Shown here in pieces: positions 1-9,603 of a stretch of DNA of 64,000 bases (position 1 is its first letter; every line of letters begins with the position of its first letter). The notes under the pieces are model-generated. The model was not told the origin of the DNA and made no database searches. It worked only from the letters and a program-made list of their open reading frames with translations. Source of the DNA: Lichenostomus cassidix (taxonomy: Eukaryota > Chordata > Aves > Passeriformes > Meliphagidae); assembly GCA_008360975.2 (NCBI GenBank), contig CM039210.1:11782293-11846292 (forward strand), read 5' to 3'. The translations under genes and the position numbers were made by a program.

Positions 1-1481
1 AATAAAAGGTTTTACAAAGTGATTAATAACACAAAAATATCTTTGTTAGAGACTTCCTTCAGGAAGGAGTTCTCAATTCTCTTGACGATTCCTGTAACAT
101 AAAGAGAATCACAAACAATATTAATAGGTTGCTCTGAGAAGAGATTAAATGCCTCTACTATGGCTGCCAGCTCGACCAGCTGGGTGGATCCGGGTTGAAA
201 GGTTATAGAATGTTCCCATTGTCCCGTGCTGTTTTTCCACAGGGTCACTGCTTTGTGTGTTTTTCTTGACCCATCAGGAAAAATAGTTTTTGCATCAGGG
301 ATAGGCGTCTTTGATTGAAGCTTCCGTGGTTGAAAGGAGAGTTCCTTGAAGGGCTGTAGCAGAATATGATGGGGCACTGAATGAGCAAATTTTCCATTAT
401 AATCAGCCAATGCAATTTGAAATGACGGTGAGTCCCCGAATAGGTTTTCTAATTCTGTAGCAGTAATAGGAAGATGTATGATTGCTGGATCACGTCCTGA
501 CAGTCTGGCATCGAAGCCATCCCGTTGACAGCAGTCAAATAGCCATCTCAAGTTGAGTGGTTATAGTTTTTGTGAAGGTGTATCTTAGAAAAATCCATTT
601 TAATAGCCAGAGATGATATTCATCGCATTGACCAATGAGAGCACAGGGTTGAAAAGACTGCAGAATTAGGAATAGCCGCAAAGGCAAATTCAGGTTCTGA
701 CACGTGACAAAGGATTTATTGATTTTGTCACTTACATGTGCCAAAGCCTCTTGGGCAGTCTGTTAACTGCCTAGGGGAGGAAAGATCTGGGTCACCTTTT
801 AGCAATTGAAACAAGGGGGATAATTCCTCTGTGGTGACTCCCAGGAAAGGGCAAATCCAATTAATAGTGCCCAGTAACATTTGTAAATCATTCAATGTGC
901 GTATGTCAGTTTTTAAAGTTACTGGTTGTGGGATGGCTGTTGTTTCCAGCAATTTAAAGCCCAGATATTTCCAAGGAGGTTCTGTTTGGATTTTTTCTGT
1001 GGCTACACATTAACCTCTGTTGGAGAGAGGTATTTTTAAAGCAGCAAGACAATCCTTCAACAGTAAAGAAGTCAGAAGTGATTAAAATATCATCCATGTA
1101 GTGATGCAGCAAAACAGATGGATATTTATGCTGTACTGGTTGTATTGCTGAGTGAACAATGAATTGACAGATAGTAAGACTGTTTGTCATACCTTGAGGT
1201 AGCACGATCTACTGGTATCGTTCCATGGCAGCCTCATGATTGACAGATGGTAGAGAAAAGGCAAACTTAGGTGCATCATCTGGATGTAAAAGAATTGTGA
1301 AAAAGCAGTCTTTTAAATCAATTATTGCTAATTCCCAATATTCTGTAATCATTGTAGGGTTAGGTGTTCCCGGTTGTAATGGTCCCATAGATGACATTAC
1401 CTCATTAACTGCTCTGAGATCTTGTAAAAGCCTTCATTTTCCCAATTTCTTAGGGATAACAAAAATAGGTATATTCCATGG
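1..1481 (-). pseudogene. pol: ERV-A pol, RT to RNase H part (class II, broken)
   Basis: Minus-strand retroviral polymerase relic of the betaretrovirus-like (class II) type. Reading leftward from 1481 it shows RT fingers/palm (about 1397-1209), the LPQGM motif and a YMDD active site (1205-954), the thumb (952-728), then the connection and RNase H domain (551-12). RNase H keeps an FPDGS version of the usual FTDGS motif and a downstream catalytic-type Asp in CDSLY. The frame changes several times and has stops, so it cannot make one protein. It is the same provirus as 4796-6282 and 13956-14801; the ERVL-0 insertion separates this part from its protease. The integrase would lie beyond the window start. 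The layout closely resembles the ERV-K2 pol nearby, but the two are clearly diverged. Confidence 0.9.
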
Positions 1482-2075
1482 TGTCTTGGACTGATGTTAT
1501 GATAATCCTTTATCCCCTATCGTTGGCTTATATGCCCAAGAAAGAAAAAATGTGTAAAAAAATGTGTGGTCCTGTCTCTTTAACTACACCCAGCCGAAGA
1601 GAGAAACACGGGTTGTTTTGAAAACATTTTCCCCAAGCCTCGCTCCGGGGGAGGATTCGTCGCTCGGCAGAGACTGCGTGCTGGACGGCAGTCGGAGTGA
1701 GCTCTGTTCCCGTGTTTTTTTCCATTTATTCTTTTTCCTCGTTTGGACCCCTTCTCTTCGATCTGCTTTGCCACCCGGAGACCCAGGAGGGCCAGAGGAC
1801 AGCAGAGCTCTCCAGGGAGCTCCACCCGGCCCCAGGGGGGGCGCGAGGAGGAGAGGGGCTGCGTCTGAGGAAAAGGACTTTTTAATCAGGTTGAATAACT
1901 CCTTTTCACCTTGGTTTTCCCCTTCCCCTGTGCCTTGCAGGGCACTCTGCATAGTTTTGTCAAATAAATAGTTTTTTCTTCACTTCTATCTAAGAGGTTC
2001 TGTTGTGGGTGGGGGAGGGGGTGTCGAGGCCCTTCGCTCTCGGAGGAGGGAGAGTTTTATCATTAACCCGGGACA
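1482..2075 (+). repeat. LTR B1, 5' LTR of ERVL-0
   Basis: 594 bp, beginning TGTCTTGG and ending CGGGACA. A second copy of the same LTR is solo at 34560-35146 with a clean 5-bp duplication, which fixes both ends. AATAAA lies near 1964. The U5 side is G-rich. It directly precedes the primer site at 2081. Confidence 0.92.
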
Positions 2076-2080
2076 GTATT

Positions 2081-2136
2081 TGGCGCCCAATGTGAGGCTC
2101 GAACCCACGACCCTGAGATTAAGAGTCTCATGCTCT
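2081..2136 (+). promoter_or_regulatory. Primer-binding site extended into antisense tRNA-Lys(CUU)
   Basis: The usual 18-nt primer site (TGGCGCCCAATGTGAGGC) continues without a break into sequence complementary to the T arm, variable loop, anticodon arm (loop CTCTTAA) and the start of the D-stem side of a tRNA-Lys with anticodon CUU. This is about 56 nt in all, against a usual 18. Similarity stops at 2136. It is not a tRNA gene because only the 3' two-thirds is present. The tRNA match is from memory of the tRNA-Lys(CUU) sequence; the anticodon stem differences pair with each other, as in a real tRNA isodecoder. Confidence 0.85.
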
Positions 2137-2269
2137 GTTAGTTTCCTCCTCTAGTTTTAGTAACCTGTTTTGGAGTTTTGTTAGTAATATTACCCAACCT
2201 GTTAGAGAAGTAGAGGGTGAAGCTTCATGGCTCCTCACCCATCTCTTTCCCTTTAAATCTGGTATATCA

Positions 2270-3713
2270 TCTTTTGAGAATATTCAGTTTCCCCTGGATG
2301 TTAAAGAGACCATTAACTTGGTTGTACAGGTGCTTTACCTAGGAGGTTCCATGTATATGATGTTCAGTTTTACCAGAATGAGGGTTGAGAAGTCCAGAGG
2401 GGCTGAGCAGGAGCAGGCACCTAATCCAGATGTGAGGAAATTTGAATGGTGTGGAGTATGGGAGGACATAGGTAAAACTTTAAAGAAATTCTCTGACCCA
2501 ATAGACAGGGAATTTCCCCCCTGAACAAATCCCGAGACCAGCTGAGGTGGGGAAGTATCTGAAAGAGAAATGCAGAGACAACTGCAGTGCAATATGTTGG
2601 GCCCTGGCATATGCTTATCGTACACTGTCGGATATTATAGAATAGGAAGTAAGGGAGCCTAAGCCAGTGGCAGTTGCTCCTGTTACAAGGAGCAGGAAAG
2701 CCCAAGTTAAGACTGATCGCCCAGATGACAGTGGGGAGGGACCCTCAAGGTCAGCAACTGAGTCAGAGGTCATTGTTGAATCCATGAATGTGAGAGACCT
2801 TCACAGCCTAAGAAAAGATTATGTCCAACGAGATGATGAATCTGTGATTAGTTGGTTAGTCCGTCTTTGGGATGCTGCAGGAGATGTTACACTTCAAGAT
2901 CCTACTGAGGCAAGGCATTTAGGGACTGTGTCACATGACCCAGATATCAACCAAACTATACGAGATGGGCCTGACTGCTGCAGCCTCTGGAGACGAACTA
3001 TCAGAGCTGCGAGGGAAAGATACCTACATCCCGACGATCTCTATTCGCAACAAACCCAGTGGAGAACCATAGAACAAGGGATTCAACGCTTGAGAGAAAT
3101 GGCGGTGGTAGAAATTGTCTTCTCAGAGGACATAGCAAACCCAGATCCGATTATAGACCCAGATGGGATAGAATGTACACCTGTGATGTGGCGGAAACTC
3201 CTAAAGCTTGGGCCATCAGGGTATGCTTCTGCTTTAGCCATTATGAAGCAAGATGACGGGCATGAGACTGTGCGTGATATGACAAGGAAATTCCGAGCGT
3301 ATGCAGATGTCGTGCATAGCCCAATGAATGCAAGAATCTCAGCTGTGGAAACAAATCTGCAGAAACTAGAAAATAAGATAGAGAAGAATCATGAGAAACT
3401 CAGTAAAGAGATTAAAGACAGCCTTCTCCAAATCTCAGCAGTACAGATCAGAGGTTCTGTTACCCCACGCAGATGCTCCTCAGCTATGAGAACTGGATAT
3501 ATCCCTCGACGTGAGTTGTGGTATTTCCTGTGTGACAGTGGAGAAAACATGAAGAGGTGGGATGGACAACCCACTACTGTCCTGGCACGACGAGTGCGTG
3601 AATTGAAGGAGGGCAAGACTCAGAGAGGGACCTCCACCAGAAGAGAAGTAGCTCTACTCAACATGTCTGATTCCCTTGAAGGAACCTCTAACATGAATGC
3701 CCACCATGGTTAG
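2270..3713 (+). pseudogene. gag: ERVL-0 gag
   Basis: ERVL-type Gag. The open stretch 2667-3713 (348 codons) carries the Gag core: an RDL..LRKD segment, a conserved SLWRR-type motif, and a predicted coiled coil near 3330-3420. The C-terminal block (RRELWYFL...) is shared with the intact copies at 18429 and 37950. Upstream, 2270-2524 aligns with the third hydrophobic segment of those Gags, but a stop and frame changes separate it from the core. No CCHC zinc knuckle is visible, as in ERVL and unlike class II ERVs. Gag ends in TAG at 3711-3713, in the same frame as pol. Confidence 0.85.
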
Positions 3714-4795
3714 AGGGGCCCTGCCTCTAGCCAGGTAGAGGCCAGGGAAAACTGAATTTTTTGGACAGTGTGGATTCGGTGGCCTGGCACATCAGAGCCA
3801 CAAGAATACAAGGCTTTAGTTGACACTGGTGCACAATGCACGATAATCCCATCGCGACATGTGGGGACAGAACCTATTTCTATTTCTGGCGTTACAGGAG
3901 GATCACAAGACTTGACCCTGGTGAAAGCTGAGGTGAGCCTGACTGAAAAAGAGTGGAAAGAACATTCCATTGTGACTGGCCCAGAGGCCCCATGTATTCT
4001 GGGTATAGACTTCCTCCGAAATGGATATTTCAAAGACCCAAAGGGACTCAAGTGGGCATTTGGGATAGCTGCTGTAGAGACAGAGGGCATAAAACAATTG
4101 AACACCTTGCCTGGACTGTCAGAGAACCCATCTGCAGTAGGACTCCTGAAAGGGGAAGAGCAACAAGTACCTATTGCAACCTCGATTGTGCACCGCCGAC
4201 AGTACCGGACAACTCATGATGCCATGATTCCCATTCACAAACTAATCCGTGAGCTGGAGAGCCAAGAGGTGGTCAGCAGGACCCATTCATCCTTTAACAG
4301 CCCCATCTGGCCTGTGCAAAAATCTGAAGGAGAATGGAGATTGACTGTGGGCTATCGTGCCTTGAATGAGGTGACTCCGCCTCTGAGTGCTGCTGTGCCA
4401 GACATGCTGGAGCTCCAATATGAGCTAGAGTCCAAAGCAGCAAAGTGGTATGCCACTATTGACATTGCAAATGCATTTTTCTCCATTCCTCTGGCTGCAG
4501 AGTGCAGACCTCAGTTTGCTTTCACCTGGAGGGGCGTGCAGTACACGTGGAACCGATTGCCCCAGGGGTGGAAACACAGTCCCACCATTTGTCATGGACT
4601 GATCCAGGCTGCATTGGAAAAGGGTGGGGCTCCAGAACATTTGCAATACATTGATGACATCATTGTGTGGGGGAACACAGCAGAAGAAGTATTTGAGAAA
4701 GGAAAGGAAATCATCCAGATTCTCCTGGAAGCTGGTTTCACTATAAAAAAGAGCAAAGTCAAAGGGCCTGCCAAAGAGATCCAGTTCCTGGGAGT
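3714..4795 (+). pseudogene. pol: ERVL-0 pol: protease and N-terminal RT, truncated
   Basis: In frame with gag after its UAG, but with a further TGA a few codons on. The protease has the DTGA active site (near 3823). It is followed by RT fingers and palm with the YIDD form of the active site (near 4650). The protein match to ERVL-1 and ERVL-2 pol is high until 4795, where the element is cut at the RT thumb. RNase H and integrase are absent. Non-functional. Confidence 0.9.
3719..3747 (+). promoter_or_regulatory. Hairpin after the gag UAG of ERVL-0
   Basis: CCTCTA (3724-3729) pairs with TAGAGG (3736-3741) around a 6-nt loop, and outer CCCT/AGGG can extend the stem. The same element follows the gag stop of ERVL-1, ERVL-2 and ERVL-3. 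It may promote UAG readthrough into pol; that role is inferred from position. Confidence 0.55.
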
Positions 4796-5599
4796 GGTGG
4801 AAGGGACTATGTGGCCCAAATTTATTTGCTCTTGTATGAGAATCCAGGCCTGGTGAGGCCTCTCTTGTGAAAGGGCCCACTGGCTGACTAAAACAGGTTT
4901 ACTTGTGAGCCAAGTGAGTTCGAGGAGTGGCTTTTCATCCGTGGCCCCTATTAAAAATGTGTTGAAATGACCAAACCCCATTGTGCCATCAGATCTCGTC
5001 CCCAGAGTGCCCAGGATCAGGAGTACAAACGGCCGCAAGGTGGCAATTTTGCTCTCTGGACTGATGACTTGTAGTTCTTTTGCTGACTGCCAAGGTACTT
5101 GCTGTCCTCCGACTCCCATCACCACCACTGTAGAGGGTACCAGAGGCCACTCGGGGGGCCATTCCTTTTCTGGTATGATAGATACTTCAGCCCCGGTATC
5201 GACCAGTCCTGTAAAAGACTTAGAATCTATTTGACAAGTGAGTAATGGCTGTTGTACCCCTGTGATTTTTGACAAAAAGATTTGCAGGGTACGTGTGCTC
5301 CCAAATCTTCCTGCATTTTGTTGCTGTTGCAGAATCAGTGCTGAGCAGGGAATTGCTGGCAGTGGTATTAATTGTGCCACTATACAGGGAGGATTGGGTG
5401 TCCAAGCCATGATTTTGATTTCCCCTTTATAATCTGCACCAATGATTTCTGGTAATATAAACAGTCCTGTTCTGGTGGTTGAAGAGCAACCTAATAATAA
5501 AAGGTGAGTTTGAAATGGTAGTGGACTGAAAACAGCAGTGGGTAATAGATGAACAGAGGTATCATTTAGGACTGCCGCAGTGCTGATGGCCAAGTCCAA
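4796..5599 (-). pseudogene. pro: ERV-A dUTPase-like domain and protease
   Basis: Minus-strand open stretch that starts at 5599. It first shows a betaretrovirus-type dUTPase segment (GLFILPEIIGADYKGEIKIM region), then a protease with DTGA and a downstream glycine-rich flap. It then enters the start of RT and stops at the ERVL-0 junction. A dUTPase-protease fusion upstream of RT is characteristic of betaretroviruses. The same arrangement occurs in ERV-K2. The frame beyond 4795 is antisense ERVL sequence, not protein of this element. Confidence 0.82.
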
Positions 5600-6282
5600 G
5601 CTGGCATTCCTGGGGCTGCCCCTTGCAGGATTTGTGCTTGTATTGGCACCTGATTGAGTGGGGCCCCGTTGGACTGGGGGTCACAGGACCTTTCAAGCTT
5701 CCCTGCTTTGGGGGGGGGTTCTTGTCCTTATCAAACTTTGATCTGCACTGGTTTCCCCAGTGAAACACCTTTTTGCAGCAAGGGCAAGGTGTATTGGGTT
5801 TTTTATTGTCCTTTGGTCTTTTGGGCACTGTTTTCTAATGTGGCCCTCTTCTCCATATTCAAAACACTTAACAGCTGCTCTGGCCACTTGCAGCTGTTGG
5901 GCTAAGGCAGTAGCAATAAGTTCTTCTTTGAATTGTTCCAAACTGATATTAGCTCATGTCTTGATATAATCAGAAATTTCAACGTCAGTGCGATTACATA
6001 TCAGGTCCAGGGCTTTTTTACAGTCATTGTTAGCATTTTCATAAGCAAGGGATTGTAAGACAGCATCAGCTGCTGCCTGTATCTCAATTTGCTGCTTAAA
6101 TGCTCATTGCAATGGGTCAATAAAGGTAATATATGGTTCATGAGGGCCTTGTCTGATGGCAGCAAAACCAGGTTCTAATTTTGTTGTATCGGGTACTTTT
6201 CTCAGTGCATGGAGGGCAATAACAGTAGCTTGATCCCATGCCTGGGGGACCAGTTGCAATTGGGCCTGAGCTGTGGTATACA
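5600..6282 (-). pseudogene. gag: ERV-A gag: C-terminal capsid and nucleocapsid
   Basis: Reading leftward from 6282: capsid C-terminal domain with a major-homology-region-like IRQGPHEPY segment (about 6160) interrupted by a stop, then nucleocapsid. Two CCHC knuckles are recognisable. The first (CFEYGEEGHIRKQC, near 5860) has its second Cys replaced by Tyr. The second (CPCCKKVFHWGNQC, near 5780) is intact. The capsid frame is interrupted at 6282 by LTR A1 and continues at 13956. Confidence 0.85.
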
Positions 6283-6393
6283 TGTCACCGAATCTGCGGG
6301 AAAAAAATACAAAAACCCTCTAACAACATTTCAATGTTAGAGAGTCAAGGCATTACTTTATTATCTGGCCAGGATGTTGTTCTGGCCAGGATG
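6283..6393 (-). repeat. LTR A1, 3' end segment (solo LTR in ERV-A gag)
   Basis: This is the end of a 649-bp LTR in minus orientation, whose other part is 13414-13951. The 4-bp repeat TGTA (plus-strand TACA at 6279-6282 and 13952-13955) flanks the LTR, and the ERV-A gag frame resumes on each side. It includes an AATAAA signal near the right part. It is interrupted at AGGATG by ERV-K2. A second copy (LTR A2, 34108-35349) lacks ERV-K2 and shows the empty site. Confidence 0.92.
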
Positions 6394-6656
6394 TGTGGCT
6401 AGCACAGGTCTTTCTCATGAGAATTTTTCTTCTGTGTTTTATAAACAAAGATAAAGTTTGGATGTTATTAAAAACAGTGTCTTGAGATTTGGACAGTTCA
6501 GGCCTGGCCAATCAGGCCTAGGGGGAGGTTTCTGACTGACCAATCCGGGTGACCTCTGAAAAGTCTATATAAGTTGGAATCAAAATAATAAAGCTCTCTT
6601 TTCTTGCCACGCTGAGAATCTGGGTCTTTTTCTCTGCTAGCGGCTCAACAGCGACA
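6394..6656 (+). repeat. ERV-K2 5' LTR
   Basis: Begins TGTGGCTAGC and ends CAACAGCGACA. It contains a TATA-like TCTATATAAG (near 6564) and AATAAA (near 6586). Short U3-R-U5 of 263 bp. Confidence 0.95.
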
Positions 6657-6658
6657 TC

Positions 6659-6676
6659 TGGTGACCACCGAAGTGT
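6659..6676 (+). promoter_or_regulatory. ERV-K2 primer-binding site (tRNA-Trp-like)
   Basis: Two bases after the LTR. TGGTGACCACCGAAGTG resembles the tRNA-Trp site used by alpharetroviruses, with one extra A and one substitution. The primer identity is a judgement from memory. Confidence 0.5.
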
Positions 6677-6748
6677 ACTGCGTGCAACTGCAGGTACGCG
6701 GCAGTCTTGCCCCCGGGCCCGGACCCCCCCCCCCGCCTGCCCTGAGGC

Positions 6749-7114
6749 ATGGCTGATTCTGATACGGACATGGACTCCCCCCTTCCTGCAGATGGGCTCT
6801 TGTGGGCTTTTCTGGAGGTCTCTAAAGATGACCCTGCGTCCGATCAGACGCCACGGGTCGCTTGGGCCTTGTTGGAATGGGTCGCGGGCCATATGTCCCG
6901 GGCCGTTTGGGATGTGGCGCTGGACTGTGATTTTTGGTTCGTGGTCAGCCGTGCTCTGGCCATGGAGTGGATGCGGGGAGACAGGTCTATGGTCCACTTC
7001 CATGGGGTTTGGAGAGACATTTGGACGCTTTGGAAGGACAGGCATTCTATGACTCGCAGCTATCGGCTTGCACGGGTGTGGAACCCCTGTTCTCGGCCGT
7101 GGGGCGGAGTGTGA
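6749..7114 (+). pseudogene. gag: ERV-K2 gag, matrix region
   Basis: First ATG after the leader, in the same frame as the capsid at 8078. It encodes an acidic start (MADSDTDMD) and a tryptophan-rich helical matrix-like region, without the N-terminal Gly expected for myristoylation. The frame stops at 7114, but matrix-like sequence continues in the neighbouring frame from about 7020, so a frameshift has occurred near 7000-7030. Matrix assignment is by position; no specific motif proves it. Confidence 0.65.
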
Positions 7115-8077
7115 AGGACGTGCCAACCCAGACGGATTCTGAAGTCCTGTCCCTGGCGGCGGATGCAGCCACGAGGCCTCAGTATGTTTCTCCAGCTGAC
7201 CTACCTAAGCGCACTTATGTCCACCCGACAGAGCAGCTAGCCGGGTTGCTGAAGAATGGAGGACCGCAGGTCAGCTCTGACGTGGCCACCGCGAAGGTCC
7301 CCCCTCCTTTGCCACTGCGAAGTGCGCAGCCTCAGAACCCCCCCATCCCCTGCGGAATGGTGCCGGGATGCCCCTCCCCCACGGGCAGCCGGGATGTGCG
7401 GCGGGGGCTGGTGGGGTGGGGGTGGGGAGTGCTGCGGAGGACCGGGAGTCGCAGCTGCTTGCTCTGGCTGCCTGCCAGCCACTTGCGGCTGCGGAGGTTC
7501 CGGTTCTGGATCTGCCGGTGGTTTCAGCCGGCGCGGGGGTTTCCGCGCAGGCGGCGGCTGGCTTGGGAGAAGCCGGCGTTTTGCCGAGCACGGCCGGCGC
7601 AGGGCCGGCGCAGCCCCAGTTCCGTGGCGTCTGGGCCGTGCTGGCTGCGGCTGGTGTCTCGCGGTCGGGGTCGCTCCCCAGGGCGGTCGTGGGGCCGGAA
7701 GGGAAGCCACTGGCGGGGTGGTGCTTCCGCTGCAGGGGCTTTGATTGGCGTTCATGCAGGTGCGGGGCCGTCCCGGCTCCCCTGCAGCTTGGCGGACGCT
7801 GCGTCCGTGCCGGCCCGGCGGTCTTTCCTCCGCTTTCGTTTTTCCATGATTTATTGGCCGAGGTGGCTGAAATTCGGCAGTGGATGGAGGTCTGTTCCTG
7901 TAGGCCCCATGGTCCGTGTGGGGCTGGCCAGGAGGTCCAACCCCCGGGTCCCCGGATGGGGTCTGGACTTCTGGGCGGCCTAGCGGCCGGCTTGGTGCCG
8001 GCGGCAAGGGGACGCTTTGGCCCCAGGCAGGTGCCGGTTCCCCTGCCGGGTTCTTTTGAAAATGAAGCCCTGGCGCC
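7030..8077 (+). pseudogene. gag: ERV-K2 gag, middle (phosphoprotein-like, GC-rich, frameshifted)
   Basis: The region between matrix and capsid is unusually GC-rich and encodes Pro/Ala/Gly-rich sequence. The plausible coding path moves from frame 1 (about 7030-7400) to frame 0 (7400-8050), then back to the capsid frame, implying at least two indels or assembly errors in homopolymer-rich DNA. Long antisense open frames here result from the high GC content. Confidence 0.5.
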
Positions 8078-9603
8078 GTGCCGACGGGCTTGGCAAACAC
8101 GCCTGGCGGTGCACTGGTGTCGCTGCTGTCTCCCTGCCCCTCCCCCATCCCAGTCGCAGCGCAGTTTCTTAGCGCGGACGCTGCCGCTGGCCAGTCGCCA
8201 TCCTTTGTGATGGGCAGTGCTGGTTGCAAGCCCTGCTCGGATGACTCAGACAGTGATGAGGAAGGCATTCTTCCTCCTGGGCGGAGGCTCGTGAGGGCGA
8301 CGAAAAAGAAAGGGCATTGTGTCCTGGCTAATCCTTGGAGACGCCGCAATGGCGTGGGGATTTTTCGCCCACGTGACTCCATGCAGTTCTGGGAGACAGT
8401 CAAGCAGGGTGCACTGGAGGCAAGGGACTGGGAACTTATAGGAAAGATTGGATTGCCCAAACAGAGGGAGGGGTGCGAATCTGCTGTGGCAGGTTCGGAT
8501 GGTGGTGGCTTCCCACAAGGGGGCGTTCAGGCTTTTCCTGTGTATGTGCCTGGCCCAGATGCTATGGACACAAGGAACAGCCACTCCACCATTGCATGGC
8601 GTGTCACAAACAATTTGGCAATCAAAGTGGCGACATTTGTCTTGTCTTCTCCTGTGGTGATGCAACTTCTTAGAGTGATAAATAGTGATTTGCTTGCTCC
8701 TTTTGATATTATGTATCTGGCTCAGGTGCTGTTTCACCCCATGCAGTACAGTGCCTTTGAGGACAATTGGAAAGCGATGGTTGAGGATCAGGTGAGGAAA
8801 AATGCATCCTTGCCTGCCGAGGACCCTAGGCGCTTGATTGGGGCTGAGGTCCTCATGGGTAAGGGACCTTATACTAACCCCAACGTTCAGGCTGCCCGGG
8901 ATCCTCGGATCCTGGAGCAAGCCCAACAGCTCGGTATGGGAGCCATTTTGAAAACTATTGAGATAGTTGCCCCGCAAACACGGTATACACAGATACGGCA
9001 GGGACAATCTGAACTTTACATGTCATTTCTTGAAAAGCTGGCAGCAGCTTTGGAAAAGCAGGTTGATGATCCATCCACGAGACAGATCCTAATGAAACAC
9101 TTGGCAAGAGACAATGCCAATGATGAATGTAGAAGGATCATCAATGCCCTACAAGGGGATCCTTCTGTGCAGGAGATGATGCGAGCTTGCACCAGGGTGC
9201 AGTCAGAAAATCAGGGAAAAGTCGCCTTGGCTGCATTTTTGTCTTCAGATCAGGGACCCACTGATCAGGATAAAAAACATCCCAAATCTGGGAACAAACG
9301 GAAGTGGGTCAAATCTAAACAGAAAGATAATTAAGAGAAGAAGGGAAATTCAGGGACCGAGACTCCTCAGTGTAAGAGGTGTGGCAGGCCAGGTCACACT
9401 TCAGACTACTGCAGGTCGCAGTACCATGCAGATGGTCGACCCCTGTTGGGAAACATGAAGAGGGGTGCAAAAAGGGGGATTTGCCCCCCATCACATCAGT
9501 TCCCCCAGAACAGGGTGATGGCCCAAGCTTACCCAGTCAATGTGGAGGAGGCACCAAAGGCTCAGCCCGAGTCAACGCCTGCACCGCAGCAACAGTCGTC
9601 TTA
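8078..9603 (+). pseudogene. gag: ERV-K2 gag, capsid and nucleocapsid
   Basis: An open frame of 418 codons (8078-9334) contains an acidic linker (SDDSDSDEEG), then capsid beginning near PVYV (about 8535), and the major homology region IRQGQSELYMSFLEK (about 8993). An in-frame TAA at 9332-9334 interrupts it. The same frame then continues with one CCHC knuckle (CKRCGRPGHTSDYC, from 9371) and ends at 9603. Betaretroviral Gags usually carry two knuckles; I see one. The slippery site for protease expression lies inside the nucleocapsid at 9448. Confidence 0.85.
9448..9454 (+). promoter_or_regulatory. gag-pro -1 frameshift heptamer GGGAAAC
   Basis: It reads G GGA AAC in the gag frame, a canonical X XXY YYZ heptamer, and slipping back one base enters the protease frame. 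Downstream, a G-run/C-run hairpin (GGGGG near 9475, CCCCCC near 9484, more C near 9504) could act as the stimulator. Confidence 0.75.

Larger units (their letters stand above)
1482..4795 (+). mobile_element. ERVL-0: ERVL-type (class III) element, 5' half only, inserted in ERV-A RT
   Basis: An LTR, a Lys-type primer site, gag, protease and the first part of RT are present; the rest of RT, RNase H, integrase and the 3' LTR are missing. The ERV-A RT reading frame resumes on both sides with nothing lost: it breaks at the 5-bp CATGG (1477-1481) and continues after TGGGAGT (4789-4795). That 7-mer is shared by the ERVL RT and the host flank. The 3' half was therefore probably lost by a microhomology-mediated deletion after insertion. 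This is the most diverged ERVL in the window that still has an LTR. Confidence 0.88.

Noticed and set aside
2081..2136. A tRNA-Lys gene on the minus strand
   Set aside because: Only the 3' two-thirds is present, it starts exactly at an LTR primer site, and similarity ends at the D-stem.
6365..6393. Tandem TCTGGCCAGGATG repeat as part of the ERV-K2 duplication
   Set aside because: The double motif is native to LTR A (also in LTR A2 without ERV-K2); only 6 bp are duplicated by insertion.
7237..8460. A 407-codon antisense gene
   Set aside because: Shadow of the GC-rich ERV-K2 gag; proline/arginine-rich with no domain.
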